NCBI GenBank assembly: GCA_022457155.1
Contig: JAJGOT010001002.1
Span: forward strand, 1-64,000
Reading direction: 5' to 3'
DNA from: Cladopsammia gracilis
Lineage: Eukaryota > Cnidaria > Anthozoa > Scleractinia > Dendrophylliidae
DNA length: 64,000 nt
Of this stretch, positions 28,065-41,300 are shown piece after piece (within the stretch, counting starts at the first letter, position 1; every line of letters starts with the position of its first letter). Made by a program: the position numbers and the translations under genes. The notes below the pieces were generated by a model. That model was given only the letters and a program-made list of their open reading frames with translations, made no database searches and had not been told where the DNA came from.

Positions 28065-31000
28065 ATGTTGCGAACTTCAACGCATAGTGATGATCTACTA
28101 GTGTGCTCCCTAAACGTGAGAGGCCTGTCCAACAATTCAAAGAGAAGGGAAACTTTTCTTTGGTTAAGGAAGAAAAAATTTTCTATATACTTTCTACAAG
28201 AAACCCATAGTATAAGTGACTCCGAAGCCATTTGGCGTTCTGAATGGGGATACTTAACAATGTTTACCAACTGTTCGAGTTCTAGAGCTGGCGTGGGTAT
28301 ACTTTTTAACAACAATTTTCATTTTAATATTCTGAGATCCTTTACCGATCCTGAGGGAAGATTTATTATCGCTGACATTGAGACAAAAGGCGAAATCTTG
28401 ACGCTTGTGAACGTTTACGCGCCTAATCAAGACGATGCTACTTTCTTTAAAAAAGTGAGTGAAAGGCTGACTTCTTTTGAGTGCGACTTTCTAATTTTTG
28501 GCGGTGACTTTAACTTAGTTTATGATGTCCACAAAGATAAAAAAGGTGGCGTCCCCACCACACATTGGAAATCTAGAGACGAAGTTGAAAATCTAAAAGA
28601 AAAATTTGAATTAATGGACATTTGGCGAGCACTCAATCCAGACGCTACGCGTTTTACGTGGAGAAGGAACAAACCGAAAATTCAATGCCGTTTAGATTAT
28701 TTTTTAATCTCCGAAACCTTATGTCCAAAAGTTCTCGAAGCTGAAATCTTACCCGGTTTCCGGACCGACCATTCAATGATTACAGTTTGTATAAGCGCTA
28801 CAACTAATCCCAGAGGACCAGGTTTTTGGAAATTAAACACGCACCTCCTTACCGAAACCGACTATGTCACTTTAATTAAGAAAACTATAATCGACGTCTC
28901 AAAGGAATATAAGGATCAGAATGAAGTTGATGCTATATTATTGTGGGACGTAATTAAGATGCAAATCAGAGCAGTTTCAATCAGATACGCTTCAGCAAAA
29001 AAGCTACACCTCAAACAAAAGGAGCTTTCTTTAGAGGAAGAAATTGTAACTATTGAAAAAAAACTCGACGAAAGAAATTTATCAGAAACAAATGAAAAAA
29101 CCTTATACACTGAATTAAGAATAAAGACGCAACAATTAGAGGAGATAATTGGCTACAGAACCCAAGGGGCCATTTTAAGATCTAAAGTGAAATGGTACAA
29201 TGATGGTGAAAGGAATACAAAATACTTCCATAGCCTGGAAAAGCGGCATTTTAACAGTAAAACTATAAGGAATCTAAAAACTGAGAGCAATACAAATATT
29301 TCAACAGATCCGGAAATTCTAATGGAAGCAAAAAATTTTTACGAGTCTCTTTACACCTCCAGAATAGGTTAATTTTTCCAACGAATGCGAAAATACCTTT
29401 TTTCCGATGTGAATGATCCTAAGCTAAGTTATAATCAGAAAATGTCATGTGAAGGTCCCCTAACATTAGCTGAGTGCTTAGAGAGTCTCAAGACAATGAA
29501 AGCGGGTAAGTCTCCTGGGACGGATGGCATTCCGGCAGAATTCTACAAAGTCTTTTGGAACGATGTTTCTTCATATTTGCTAGCTTCTTTAAACTTGTCT
29601 TTCTCTAAAGGTTATCTTTCCATCTCACAACGAAGAGGGCTGATAACACTGATACCAAAGAAAAACAAACCTCAACAATTTTTGAAAAACTGGAGACCTA
29701 TAAGTCTCTTGAATACCGATTACAAAATAGCGGCTAAAGCTATAGCTGCTAGATTAAAAAGAGTTCTACCAGAAATAATCAACAATGACCAAACAGGCTT
29801 CCTTAAAGGTAGGACAATCAGTGAAAACATTAGGTTACTTAATAGTATAATAAGCTATACAGAACTGCAGAATATTCCTGGTCTGTTACTCTTTGTTGAT
29901 TTCGAAAAAGCGTTCGACTCTCTAGAATGGTCTTTCATCGAGAAAACACTCGCTTTTTACAACTTTGGCTCTTCCGTTATCTCTTGGATTAAATTGTTCT
30001 ATACAGATATAAGTAGCAGTATTCAAAACAATGGGTGGGCATCGGAATTTTTCCATCTCGGAAGAGGAGTTAGACAGGGATGCCCTCTGTCCCCATACCT
30101 TTTTGTTTTATGTGTTGAGATTTTAGGTACTGCGATTAGAAACCACAAGCAAATCAAGGGAATTCGCATCCTAGATGAAGAGTGTAAAGTCAGTCAATAC
30201 GCTGATGATACCACTTTAATACTCGATGGTTCAGACATGTCGATGCAACAGTCCTTTGTTTTGCTTGATTCGTTCGCAGAAATTTCGGGATTAAAAGTCA
30301 ATTATGAAAAGACAGAAGCTCTTTGGATTGGTTCACTACGTCTTCAAAAAAGGATTATAACTGCCTATCAGAACATCACTTGGGCCGTCAATAAAGTTAG
30401 AGCACTGGGTGTCTGGTTCTCCACTATTAAAGAAGAATCCGTAACACTGAACTATCGAGAAAAGAAAGAAAAAATCTCCAACTTAATTGAAAACTGGCAG
30501 TTTAGAAGGCTAACTCTCAACGGTAAAATTGTAGTTATTAAGAGCCTGCTTGCCTCGCAGCTAGTATATATCATGTCTCCACTGCCTACGTCACACGAAT
30601 TCCTTAAGGACATAAAGAGTCTATTGTACAAGTTTTTGTGGAATGGAAAAAGTGATAAAATTAAAAGAACACAAATGATTAATGATTATTCTGAGGGGGG
30701 TCTAAAAATGTTGGACATTCAGAGCTTTAACCAAGCTCTAAAGGCGAAATGGATTCAAAAATATCTAGATCAGGAAAATAAAGGAAAATGGAAATTGTTT
30801 TTGAACTTCTTTTTAGCGGAGCACAATGCCGAACTAATCTTTACAGGTAACCTTAAAATAGATGACATTCCCTTTTTGCAACTAGAGGACCCCTTTTCTA
30901 AAGAACTTATTGAAATCTGGTCAAATCTCAGCTTTATAAAAGAACCGAACAACTTTTCTCAAATGCCAATCTGGTATAACTCTCTTATACGCATTAACAA

Positions 31001-31855
31001 TAAACCCTTCTACTATAGAAACTGGTTTTTGGCAGGTATTCGTACTGTCGACCACCTTCTTGATAAGGATTCCAAATTCTTAACTTTTGATACCTTTAAG
31101 AAAAAGTATTCTGTGAAAACAAATTTTCTTCAATATTATAGTGTTGTTTGTGCAATTTCTGTTTTGAAAAACGTCCGTGCTCGCCACCCAACGCTGAACT
31201 CTGACGATGGCACCAAAAATTTGATGATGTCATCGGAATTCTGCAAATCAGCTTATAAAATACTCGTGAAACGAAAAGCTTCACTTCCAATTGAAAGCCA
31301 AACCAAATGGCTCTCGGACTCTAAACAGTATGATCTTGATAAAATAGATTGGTGTAAATCATATAACTTGCCCTTTCTATGTACTCGGGAAACAAAATTG
31401 CAAAACTTCCAATTTAAACTCCTTCATAGAAGAATAGCCACCAATAGTTATTTGTTTAAAATTGGTGTTATACAAAGTGACCTTTGTTCCTTCTGCAAGA
31501 AAAATTCGGAAACTCTTCTTCACTTGTTTTGGGAATGTCCAAATGTACACAGCTTTTGGAACGAAGTTAAAGATTGGATTTATAGCCATCCTTGCTTCTC
31601 AACCGAAAACTTCTCATTTCTTGTTTGCTTGGGCTTAGTTGAAAATACTTCAAACCTTCTTTTCACCACTTTCTCCTTATTGCTAGATACCACATATATT
31701 GGTCTAAATCACTGCACTCTATCCCATTCCGAGAACTTTATATTCGAAATATTCACTTATGTTTGGATGTTGAGAAGCGTTATGCTCTTAAAAATGGGAC
31801 CCTAAATAAATTCAACAGGAAGTGGGGAGCCTTTATTCGCGACAGTAATCTGTAG
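28065..31855 (+). pseudogene. LINE ORF2, element B
   Basis: Same domain order as 5231-9021. The shared TAA between endonuclease and RT is at 29370-29372. After the CCHC motif the frame stays open (TGG), then a lost T near 31663 and an extra base near 31720 give a different internal stretch before the frame closes at 31805; the shared frameshifted tail reaches 31855. Confidence 0.93.
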
Positions 31856-32288
31856 TTTTTCTCAGCTATGTGAGTCTGGTGGCCTTCGAGAACAGTCTAT
31901 TTACTTTTCTTTTTTTTTTTTCCATACCATGTATCAATATGTTTCTAAACTTGTTAATTTTTAATAACTTTGTGTTTTCATTAGCTACAAACATTTTTGA
32001 AGTGGACAATTTAATGTATATGATATATAGTTTGAAAGAAAACTGTAAAATATCTTCTATAAGGTGTCATAATTAACGAATGTATTTAACGTGTGTGTAT
32101 GCGTTTCTGTGAACGTTATTAATTTTAATTTTTTTTATTACCAATTAATAACTGTACTATTAATAAATAAGTGTAGTCTGTAGTGTTAATATGTTATAAG
32201 TGTGAAATGTAAGCGTATCGTAAGCACTGTATTAGTGTTCTAGCTAAAACATGTAATGAGCAGTGTAACACAGCAATAAAAAAAAAAA

Positions 32289-32563
32289 TTCAAAATATGT
32301 CCGAGATCATTTCGCAACTTCAATGAAGTGTTTCCAGCTTTGATGGAACCCAAACCCACTTCCCGTTTATTGATGAGTGGGTCGAGTGAGTGAAGCGAGC
32401 GAAGCGAGTCCTGGAGTGTGTCCTCAAGTCCATAACCTTTAAAGCCAAATTGCCTTTTCCCCATCTTTTCACCTGCATCTGCTCGTTTTGCTCTGTCAGT
32501 TCGAATGGCATTTCTTATTTCTTCCAGTTCAGGAATTGTCTTACCATGTATTTGAAGGTTACT
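32289..32563 (-). pseudogene. 5' part of LINE-interrupted gene, element B
   Basis: As 9459-9733. The ATG option is at 32464, and the upstream overlapping frame is again open but lacks an ATG. Confidence 0.6.
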
Positions 32564-33282
32564 TTATGTGTTGGATCATCTGCATACTGTGTAATAATTC
32601 GGCTTATAGTTGACAAAAGATTTGACTCTTCACTTCTGGGTGGCATCTTTCTCTTCGCTTTTTGACTTGGTTCAGCTAGAGTTGGTTCAGTTGGTTCAGC
32701 TAGAGTTGGTTCAGCTAGAATTGGTTCAGTTGGTTCAGCTAGAGTTGGAAGAGTTGGTTCAGATGGTGTTGGACTTGCTAGAGATGGAGGTAGTTCCCAA
32801 ACTGGTGGTTGTGTCATTATTGGTTCAGTGTGTGACTGAGTTGAAATTGAAGGTCCAAAAGCTAAATCCATTGTTTGTTCCATGGGATAATCTTTTCGAA
32901 TATAATAAAGTAGCTTATTAGAAGGTGAAAGGCTTTCAAAATCTTCTTCGCTCAGCTCAGCCCCCTCTGCCTGGCTCATTTCACCCCAATTTGAAAGCGA
33001 GCTGTGTGAAGATGAAGCGACTGAAGGGAGCCTCGAAGAGGAAGGTGAAATGTGAAGTGATGGCATGAGAGAACTTTGACGAGAACTCTGATGAGAACCA
33101 ACTGGTTCAACCACACTTAAAACATCCAGTTTCTTCGTCACGGGATTCAACATCTTTTCATATGAAGTTGTCTTCATTTCTTCCTCAATCTTTCTCCGCT
33201 TGAAAGCATTCAAGATTCCTTGAGATTGGTCAGCTTTTGCTTCTTTCACAGAGGCAAGTTCTGCCCATTTCTTTATCGACAT
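32515..33282 (-). CDS. Ser-rich and Pro/Glu-repeat protein, element B
   Basis: Intact 255-aa version. The repeat reads TLAEPTEPILAEPTLAEPTE. C-terminal basic segment KAKRKMPPRSEES and helix RIITQYADDPTHKVTFKYM. Its last ~49 codons overlap, in another frame, the LINE-interrupted gene. Confidence 0.6.
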   Translation of the reverse strand: MSIKKWAELASVKEAKADQSQGILNAFKRRKIEEEMKTTSYEKMLNPVTKKLDVLSVVEPVGSHQSSRQSSLMPSLHISPSSSRLPSVASSSHSSLSNWGEMSQAEGAELSEEDFESLSPSNKLLYYIRKDYPMEQTMDLAFGPSISTQSHTEPIMTQPPVWELPPSLASPTPSEPTLPTLAEPTEPILAEPTLAEPTEPTLAEPSQKAKRKMPPRSEESNLLSTISRIITQYADDPTHKVTFKYMVRQFLNWKK

Positions 33283-33303
33283 TTTTCTTTCATATGACAA
33301 AAA

Positions 33304-33959
33304 ATGCGTTTCTCAAACTTTGACTTTCTCTCTCAATCAACTGGAGCAGAATCAATCAAACCCCCGTTCCAACAAATCCATCCCGCTATGCCAAGTGAAT
33401 CCTTCCGAATGCTTATCTGCGGGCCTTCCAATTGTGGGAAGACAAATGTGCTTCTGAATATGCCTATCACCTTCTCTTCTTCGATGAAATCATTCTTTTC
33501 GCAAAGAACCTTCACCAAGATAAGTATGTGGGACTTTTGAAGGATTTTCAAACACGCGCCAATCCAGTTGCAGGTTATGAAGTTATCACACCTTTCTCCA
33601 AATGCGTTCCGCTGAAAGATTTGTTTCAAGATGCCGAAGGTCAACGAGTTGTGATTTTCGATGACTTTGCCTGTGACAAGAATCAGGATGAAATGATCAA
33701 CTGGTTCTTCAATGGGCGACATTGCAACTGCAGCATAATTTATCTTGCCCAAAGATTTTTCAAAGTGCCGAAAGATATCAGAGACAATTGTTCCCATTTT
33801 TGCATATTCCGATTTCCCCCAAAAGATTGCAAACGAATCGCTGATGAGTTGGGGATAGATCCAAGCAAGTTGACTGAAGCAACCAAAAATGATTTCTCCT
33901 TTCTCTTTGTGGATCAACCACGAAAGAAGCTGTTGAAAAACTTTGATGAGGAGATTTAA
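33304..33959 (+). pseudogene. ATP: Packaging ATPase, element B (1-nt frameshift)
   Basis: Same as 10470-11126 except for one base lost near 33463, after Walker A (GPSNCGKT), so Walker B and the C-terminus lie in another frame. Units A and C are intact, so this is a private lesion or a base-calling error. Confidence 0.88.
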
Positions 33960-33960
33960 A

Positions 33961-35028
33961 ATGGGACATTTAAATGAATCAAAGGAAGATGCGGAAAATT
34001 CAGACATTGCATCGCTCCAGGACTCGCTTCGCTCACTTCAAAAGTCGATTGACACACTTGCCACAATTCACTATGTGGATTCAAGTTCAATTTTTCCTGG
34101 AGGTTGAATCACAGGAGATGTGGACATGAACACGAATAAAATCACAAATCTTTCCACTCCCGTGGATGAATTTGATGTTGCGACAAAGGAATATGTGGAC
34201 AAGACAGTTGCGGAATCTGGGCTCTTGTCAATTCTTTCCGCAGCAACTTCAACCTATGTGGATGCCTTCATCAATGAAAATGCAGACTGTTTCTATTCAG
34301 TTGATCGACAATCGGACGTTGAGTTACAGAAGGGAGGCTCGAGAAAGATCAAGTTGTTGATTGACCACACTCTCTCCGGTCTTGATGCATCTCAAAGCGA
34401 AAAAAGTGAAAGACCACTTCTGTCGATGCAGAAAAATGCCAAAAGATTTTTCATGACTTTCGATGGTGTTATTGATAAGTTGATTTCAGACATAAACCTC
34501 AATCCCCAGGGTGGAGCTGCAGATATTGTGAACATTTTCATCTTGTTCCGACTTGCTTCATTCAATGGTTCATATTATAACCTTCGAAATGGTTTGTTTG
34601 GACACGACAACGGAGAATGGGATAAATTCGTGTGCTTCAAAGATAATGGAAATTTGGTGATTTCTGGAATGGATGGAAAGGATTTCGAGGAGATTGGCAA
34701 TTATCCTCCAAAAGCTGATCTTTCCATCCTCAATGCTTGGCATTGCCTTTCAATTCACTGGATCGTGTCGAATTCACCTCAACCTGTCAGCAGTTGTTGG
34801 GTGAATGGGAAAAAGTTGAAAAACTTCACTGCATCTACTTCCCCAGGAGCCAACACAATGGTCTTTGGGGACATAAATCCAAACACAACCGTTCCACTTC
34901 ATGGAAATGTTCAACTCTTTGTGCTTTATAAGGGGCGAAGCTTGTCTGACAATGTGATTAAAGCGCATCACATGATGATTTGCAAAAGATTTGGTGTTGA
35001 TCACGACGAAATTACATTTGGTGAATGA
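33961..35028 (+). pseudogene. Fibre gene 1 with lamin-G-like domain, element B
   Basis: The best-preserved copy: one frame of 356 codons broken only by the shared TGA at 34105-34107. The downstream part, open from 34120, shows the fibre module and the complete concanavalin/lamin-G-like domain ending RFGVDHDEITFGE. ATGA overlap with fibre gene 2 at 35025-35028. Confidence 0.78.
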
Positions 35029-36014
35029 AAATGGGAATTTACAATGAAAAACCAGAGGAAAGTGACTCAGAGATTCTCATGCGACTTCGAATTCTTGAAC
35101 AGCGTGGACCAAGTGGAGGCATGCAACTTTCTCAAGGAAATTGGAATGCTGAAGGTCATAAGTTGTCCCATCTTGCACAGGGAACAGAGAATGCAGATGC
35201 AGTCACAAAGCATCAACTGGAAGTGCGTTTGTCAACCAAAAACCAACAAAGCAGATCGAATTGTTTTGACAGATCACTTGGATGCAAATTATCACGCTAT
35301 CTTGAACGTTCAAACAGCGGGAGACAACGATGCCATGTCGCTCTTCTCCGCCAAATCCATGTTTTTGACCACAAATGGAAATGTCTTTGATGCAAAGAAT
35401 CAGTCAATTGATAACTTGAGGACTGATCGGAACAACGATTCATCCGCTGTGAGCATGTCCACTTTGAAAAGCTGGCGCCCAGATGCACTTCCTCCAACCC
35501 ATGAAGTCACATAAGATTTAGATTTGAAACACAGTTTCAATGTGATCAATGTGAAACAGAATGATCGGAGTTTCTATCGCACAAATTATGACACGCTCAT
35601 GCCATTTGAGTATATTCGAAGAACTTTCTTGCCTCGGAATGAAATTTTCGCCATGGAAGTTGACTTGGATATGGGCCATCACAACTTTTCAACTTGAATG
35701 ACCCGACGATAAATGCGCAAGCTGCAACGAAGGGTTATGTGGATGCCGCCAGGGGTTTCGCTGGTGACATGGGTGGGAAGAAAATCACAAATCTCGGGGA
35801 ACCAACTGAGTCAGATGATGCTGCAACGAAACGTTTCGTGAATGTGAAAACAGCGCTTTGCCTCTCCAAATCTGGTGGAACAATGAGTGGGGAAATCGAC
35901 ATGGGTGGGATGAAAATCACAAAGGTTGGAACACCAACTGATACAGATGATGCAGCGACAAAGGCAGATGTGGATGCCATCGGAAGTCAGATTCACTATG
36001 AACAATGTGGATGA
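35025..36014 (+). pseudogene. Fibre gene 2, element B
   Basis: Repeat modules as in 12192-13176. An extra A near 35240, TAA at 35512-35514 and a base lost near 35688 interrupt it, but this copy keeps the 2 nt near 35531 that A and C lack, so the segment SFNVINVKQNDRSFYR is in phase here. Confidence 0.75.
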
Positions 36015-36893
36015 ATCAAGTTCTGAGTCAAACATCACAGATGTGGAAATTGATGATTTCGCGGGATCTCCGCATGAATTCAACAAGAAGGCATATGCAT
36101 TCAAAGTTGCAAAGCAAGCTGACAATCGTTTCATCGGTCGACTTGGATTCAACTTTTTCATGCTTCCTGAGGAAGAGTTCACAATGTGCTTGGAATTTTT
36201 CCCATCCAAGATGACAGGTGCAACTGTGAATTGTGTGTCGACAGCTTTGAACGTGAAACGGCAAGCAAGCAAAACATTTTCAGGAGATGCACCGGTGCAA
36301 CCAATGATCCGGTTAATCGTGCACGTGCACAAATGGCGGATTTCACCTCCAGAATATTTGATGGTTGACATGCATTGGACGGGAAGTGCTTCTGATCCAG
36401 TGAAGCAGGATGCGCATTTGATTGTCTATGGTGTGAAGGGAGATGTTTCGGATGTTCAATCTTCTGTTTTCGATTCCCCGTTTTCATTTGAGAATGAGAA
36501 AATGGTCATGCAAGCCAACTTGGACATGAATGGCCACAAAATCATTGGAAACAAATTTTGTGTGTTTGGTCACTTCCGCTCAGTGACAACTCAAACTTTT
36601 TCCTGTTTGGTGTGAACAATTATTTGTTTTTCCCCATGGATGTGAAAATCGTGGGAGCAGCTATGGCACATATGAATCATTCATTGGCATCCAGAGTGGA
36701 TGTGAATGTCGGATTGGAGGGAGACAGATATCCAGTGAATTGGCCTGGTGGAAGGGGAGTCAAATTTGAATATGCTGTTGGAAATGGTGTGACTGTGCCA
36801 AAAATGAAAACTGTGAATTTCTTAGTTCAGAAAGGTGTGAAGTTGGGAAGAGATGATGTGGTTGTTTTGAGTTTGGTGTTTGAAATTATTTAG
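35998..36893 (+). pseudogene. Fibre gene 3, element B (1-nt frameshift)
   Basis: As unit C's intact copy, except for one base lost near 36580, after the FCVFGHF segment, which shifts the C-terminal domain into another frame. Confidence 0.65.
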
Positions 36894-36912
36894 TCTTCAT
36901 GGCTCGCTTCGC

Positions 36913-37467
36913 TCACTCGTCAACGGTTTCATATTCATCGAATAAACTTGGAGTTGTGACAACTTGTGAAACAAGTACTTCATCAACAATGCATGTGACT
37001 GCGCGTCGTGAACCCAAGAAGATTTGTTTGAAAGTCACAAACACATCTCCCTGCATTGTGTCAAAGTTGGGATGGAATTTGGTTTTGTGAGTTGCATCAG
37101 TTTGTTTCCAAAATTTTGTTTGCCAATCAACTTTCCCCCAAAGATTTCCATCTGCCAGAAGTTTGAAATCTTGCACACGGAAATCACTTCGTGCACCCAT
37201 TTCGGATAGTTTAGATCTTTTATCGAGTGCTTGACCAATCATCTTGGTTTTGATTTTCTTCATGAGGTGAAGATCTTCTTCGTTGAGTTTGATTTGGAGA
37301 TTTTTGGTTTTCCAGTCTTTGTTTTCGAAGTTTTTCATTTGAACTTGCTTGAAAAGGATTTGCAATGGTTTTCCATCCACCCATTGCAGGGGAACGATGA
37401 AACCGAATTTGATTCTTTTTGGTTTGCCAGATGAGATTCTCGCGAGGTCAACTTGTTTGAAATTCAT
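36913..37467 (-). CDS. Hypothetical protein, 184 aa, element B
   Basis: Intact copy of 14076-14630. Confidence 0.55.
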   Translation of the reverse strand: MNFKQVDLARISSGKPKRIKFGFIVPLQWVDGKPLQILFKQVQMKNFENKDWKTKNLQIKLNEEDLHLMKKIKTKMIGQALDKRSKLSEMGARSDFRVQDFKLLADGNLWGKVDWQTKFWKQTDATHKTKFHPNFDTMQGDVFVTFKQIFLGSRRAVTCIVDEVLVSQVVTTPSLFDEYETVDE

Positions 37468-37497
37468 TTTTCTTATAAATTTTATTTTTCAAAGAAA

Positions 37498-37848
37498 ATG
37501 AGAAACTTGAATGAAAATTTTCTGCGAATTGAAGATGTTGAATCTGTTTCGCCAATCTCCCAAGAGATTCCATGGGATGAACGCCAAATTGAATTGGCAA
37601 ATCTCTTGGGAGAAGATTTTGAAGATTGTGAATTAGAAATGCGTAGTCAAACACTTCATAACATTGATGCTGTTCCTGTTGTGACTTTGGTGGAACGATG
37701 GCGAGAGTTGGAAGAGTTGACCATGGGTGATCCACAAAGAATGGTGTTGATACGATCTTGGGCAGCACAATGGCCGCGAGAATTGACTGATCTGGATAAC
37801 TTCTTGTTCCCAAATGGGTTGGAGACTGTCATATGTGGAAGAGGTTGA
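37498..37848 (+). CDS. Hypothetical acidic protein, 116 aa, element B
   Basis: Intact copy of 14661-15011. Confidence 0.5.
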   Translation: MRNLNENFLRIEDVESVSPISQEIPWDERQIELANLLGEDFEDCELEMRSQTLHNIDAVPVVTLVERWRELEELTMGDPQRMVLIRSWAAQWPRELTDLDNFLFPNGLETVICGRG

Positions 37849-37875
37849 TTTCGTTTCCAATGGAAATGAAACACT

Positions 37876-38355
37876 TCATGGTTGTTCAATAGGTAAATAA
37901 TAAATTCCCTTCGTTCTTTTTCTATCATCCAACTCAGCCACTTCTGCGCCCTTCTCCCGCTGTATTTTAGCCATCATCTTCAACCTCTTCATTCGATCAA
38001 TACATTTCTCTAAATCCTCCGATAACCAATTCACTTGATATGATAAATCATGCTGATCAAGGAAATGCTTTTTCTTTCTGAGGAGTTGATTTGCGAAAAG
38101 CGTTCGCGTGATTCCAAACTTTGCTTCAATCTGTTCAATGGAGAAAAAATCTTCACCATCAATCTGGGCAAATGGAGTTGATTCTTCTTTTTGAATGATA
38201 AATCTTTGCCCATCGGATCTTCTTCTATAGTTTGGATTTTCTCTTTTGAGGACATCGAGAATGTGAGAAGATGGAATGCCTGTTTGTTCATTCGCATCTT
38301 TGAAAGTAATGAAAAATTGTTTTTCTTTGCCAACCTCCTGAATTGAAAACTTCAT
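37876..38355 (-). CDS. HTH-like protein, 159 aa, element B (intact)
   Basis: The only open copy in the window. After the two helix-turn-helix-like segments it continues with YQVNWLSEDLEKCIDRMKRL and a basic coiled stretch, and ends KGIYYLPIEQP. Divergent from the polymerase. Confidence 0.55.
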   Translation of the reverse strand: MKFSIQEVGKEKQFFITFKDANEQTGIPSSHILDVLKRENPNYRRRSDGQRFIIQKEESTPFAQIDGEDFFSIEQIEAKFGITRTLFANQLLRKKKHFLDQHDLSYQVNWLSEDLEKCIDRMKRLKMMAKIQREKGAEVAELDDRKRTKGIYYLPIEQP

Positions 38356-38384
38356 TTTCTTTGAAAAATAAAATTTGAAAGAAA

Positions 38385-41300
38385 ATGAATAGTTTGAGTT
38401 TCAAACAAATGAGATCAGTTGCTTTGAAATTTGGTTTGGAAGGATGGGAACATATTCGGAAAAAAAGTGAAATGTTGGAATTTTTAGATTGGGAATCAAG
38501 GCGAGTGAAGCGAGCAGAGCGAGCAAGCGAAGCGCTGCGAAGCGAGAGGCGAATGAGAAATTTACCTCCAAAACATATCCATCTCCTGGAAAAACGTTGG
38601 AGAGAAAGAGGATTGGAGAAAGTCTTGCGTCTTGCGAGAAATGTGGATAGAAAGAAAGAAATTCGTCAAAATCTCGCTGTTTTGAGAGGAATGGAATTGA
38701 AGCCAATGTTTGTGAAACGACAAGCTGCGTTAAAAAGAGTTTGCGAGAGAATTTGTGATATTGAATAGTGAAGAAATATCTGATAGATGGGAAGATGAAA
38801 AGAAGAATCCATTTGGTGAAGGATTTGGTGGAACTCCTCAAGATATGTTTGAAATTGTGCAACTGGACGTGGAAAAGTTGTTGAAGGAGAATGTGAGAAA
38901 TAAAGTCAAGTTTGTTTTGAAATGTTTGATGCGGAAAGCAAATATGGCAACTGGAGAAACTGACATTATAAGCGCTGACTTTCACTCCGAAGTTGAAACG
39001 ATTTTAGAAGGAAGTGATGTGAGAAAATTATTCACTCGAATGACTGAAAGGGTTCAAGAGAATTTTGCGAACTTTTTAAGGAAAGGCAGCAACTGGCAGT
39101 TTCTGAGATTTGAAGAATTGTCGAATTTCTTTGTGAGATTTCGACCGCTGAGAGGAAGAAGGTGGTTTCAACTTCCTAACACACTTCAGAATAAGAAGGT
39201 GATTGTGAATATGAAAAATAAAGATGAGCAATGTTTCAAGTGGTGTGTGACACGAGCTTTGAATCCAGTTGAAAGGGATGAGGAACAAGTTACAAAGCTT
39301 CTGAGAAAGCAAAGTGAGAAGATTGATTGGGAGGGAGTTTCATTTCCAGTCAAACTTGATAACATTGCAAAATTTGAAAGAAACAATCCAGGAATTGCTG
39401 TTTGGGTGTTTGGGTGTTTGGGTGGGAAAATGAAGTTGTGCCGTTGAGACAGTCAGAAGTGGAAGGAGGAAAACCTGTCGATTTGTTGCTGTTGCGTAAA
39501 CTACCCAAGTTAAAAGAAGGTGAAGAAAGAAAACTTGGGCAAAAGATTCAACCAAAGACTCATTATTGCTTGATTAAGAATATCAACTCACTGGTGCATG
39601 TGCAAGTCACCAAGCATAAACAAAGTGTTCATTGATGCAGAAGATGTTTGAATTTCTTTGGTTCTGCTCAGAAACTAGCATTGCATGAAAAAGCTTGTTC
39701 CCAGTTTTAATCTGTCAGAATTGATATGCCAAAAGAGGGAAGTTCGGTGAAGGGGGAGAATTTTCAAAGAAAGCAAAAGCATCCATTTGCAATATATGCT
39801 GATTTTGAGGCAAGATTAGTTCCAATAGAAAGAAAGAAACAATCGGATGAGTTTTCTTTCACAGAAAAATTTCAGAAACACATTCCAGTTTCATATGCAT
39901 TTCATGTGGTGAGTGATGTTGTGGAACGAGACCCAATTATCTTTAGAGCTGACACGGATGAAGAAGATGTTGAAGATCAATTTGTGAAAGATTTGGTTGA
40001 GGTTGTGCAGGGAATTCAAGACGAAGTGAAATTTCCCAAGAAGATGATTTTTGGGAAGGAAGAACGAAAAATATTTAAAAAAGCTAAAATGTGTTGGTTG
40101 TGTGAAGAAGAATTTGTGGCAAGTGACAAAATTGTTAGAGATCATTGCCACTTCACAGGAAATTCAGAGGTGCAGCGCATGAAACATGCAACCTCCAGTG
40201 TAGAAAGCCAAAATTCACCCACGTGTGTTTTTCCACAACTTGAAAAGCTATGATGCGCATTTCATTGTGAAAGCATTGGGAAGAATTCCAGGAGATATCA
40301 CATGTTTACCAAATACTGAAGAAAAATTTATTTCTTTCACGAAGAAGATAGAGATGGGAAGATGGAAAGATGAGAATGGGAAAACGAGAATAGATTGGCA
40401 TGAGATACGATTTCTGGATTCCTTTGGATTCATGTCACATGCATTGAGAGATTTAGTGAATAATTTGACTGATGAAGAGTTGATTGAAACAAAACGTGTA
40501 TTTGGGGAAAGATTGGGGATTAGCAAGGCAAAAAGGAATATTTCCAAATGAGTGGTTAAATTCTGTGAAAAAGTTTCAAGAAGAAAGTTTGCCGGAAGAA
40601 GATGCATTCTTTTCCCAGTTAACTGGAGAAGGAGTGAGCAAGGAAGATATGGATCATGCAAGGAGAGTTTGGTTAGAAAGGAAAATGCAAAATATGGGAG
40701 ATTTTCAAGATTTCTATTTGTTGTCAGATGTTTCATTGTTAGCTGATGTGTTTGAAGGATTCAGGAAAATTTGTCGAAAACACTATGACTTGGATCCAGC
40801 TTGGTTTTATACATCACCTGGGCTGGCTTGGGATGCTGCCTTGAAGACAAAAGGAGTAAAAGTTGAAATGGCAGATGCAACGGTGGAGAAAAGAAGAGTT
40901 GAATTGGAACTGCTGACAGACCCAGACATGTTGCTGTTCTTTGAAGGTGGAGTCCGTGGAGGAGTTTCCACGATATTTCATAGAAGAACGCAAGCAAACA
41001 ATAAGTATATGGGAGATGATTTTGATCCAAAGAAAGAGTCAAAGTTTCTCCCATATTGGGATGCAAATAGCCTTTATGGATGGGCAATGACAAAACCCTT
41101 GCCAGTTGGAGCATTCGAGTGGATGAGTGAAGAAGACTTGGAGAAGTGGATAGAAATTCCTTGTGTGGTTGAAGTGGATGTGGATATTCCAAAAGATCTG
41201 CATGACAAGTTCAATGATTTTCCACCTTTGCCAGAAAGAATAAGAAAGAATGGAGTTGAGAAGCTCATTCCAAACTTGTGGAATAAGAGAGGAATGATTG

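Larger units (their letters stand above)
26741..32288 (+). mobile_element. L1/Tx1-like LINE in element B
   Basis: 5,548 bp, same insertion site as in A, flanked by TTCAAAATA at 26732-26740 and 32289-32297. The poly(A) tail is shorter than in A and C. This copy keeps a Trp codon (TGG, 31557-31559) where A and C have TAG. Confidence 0.95.
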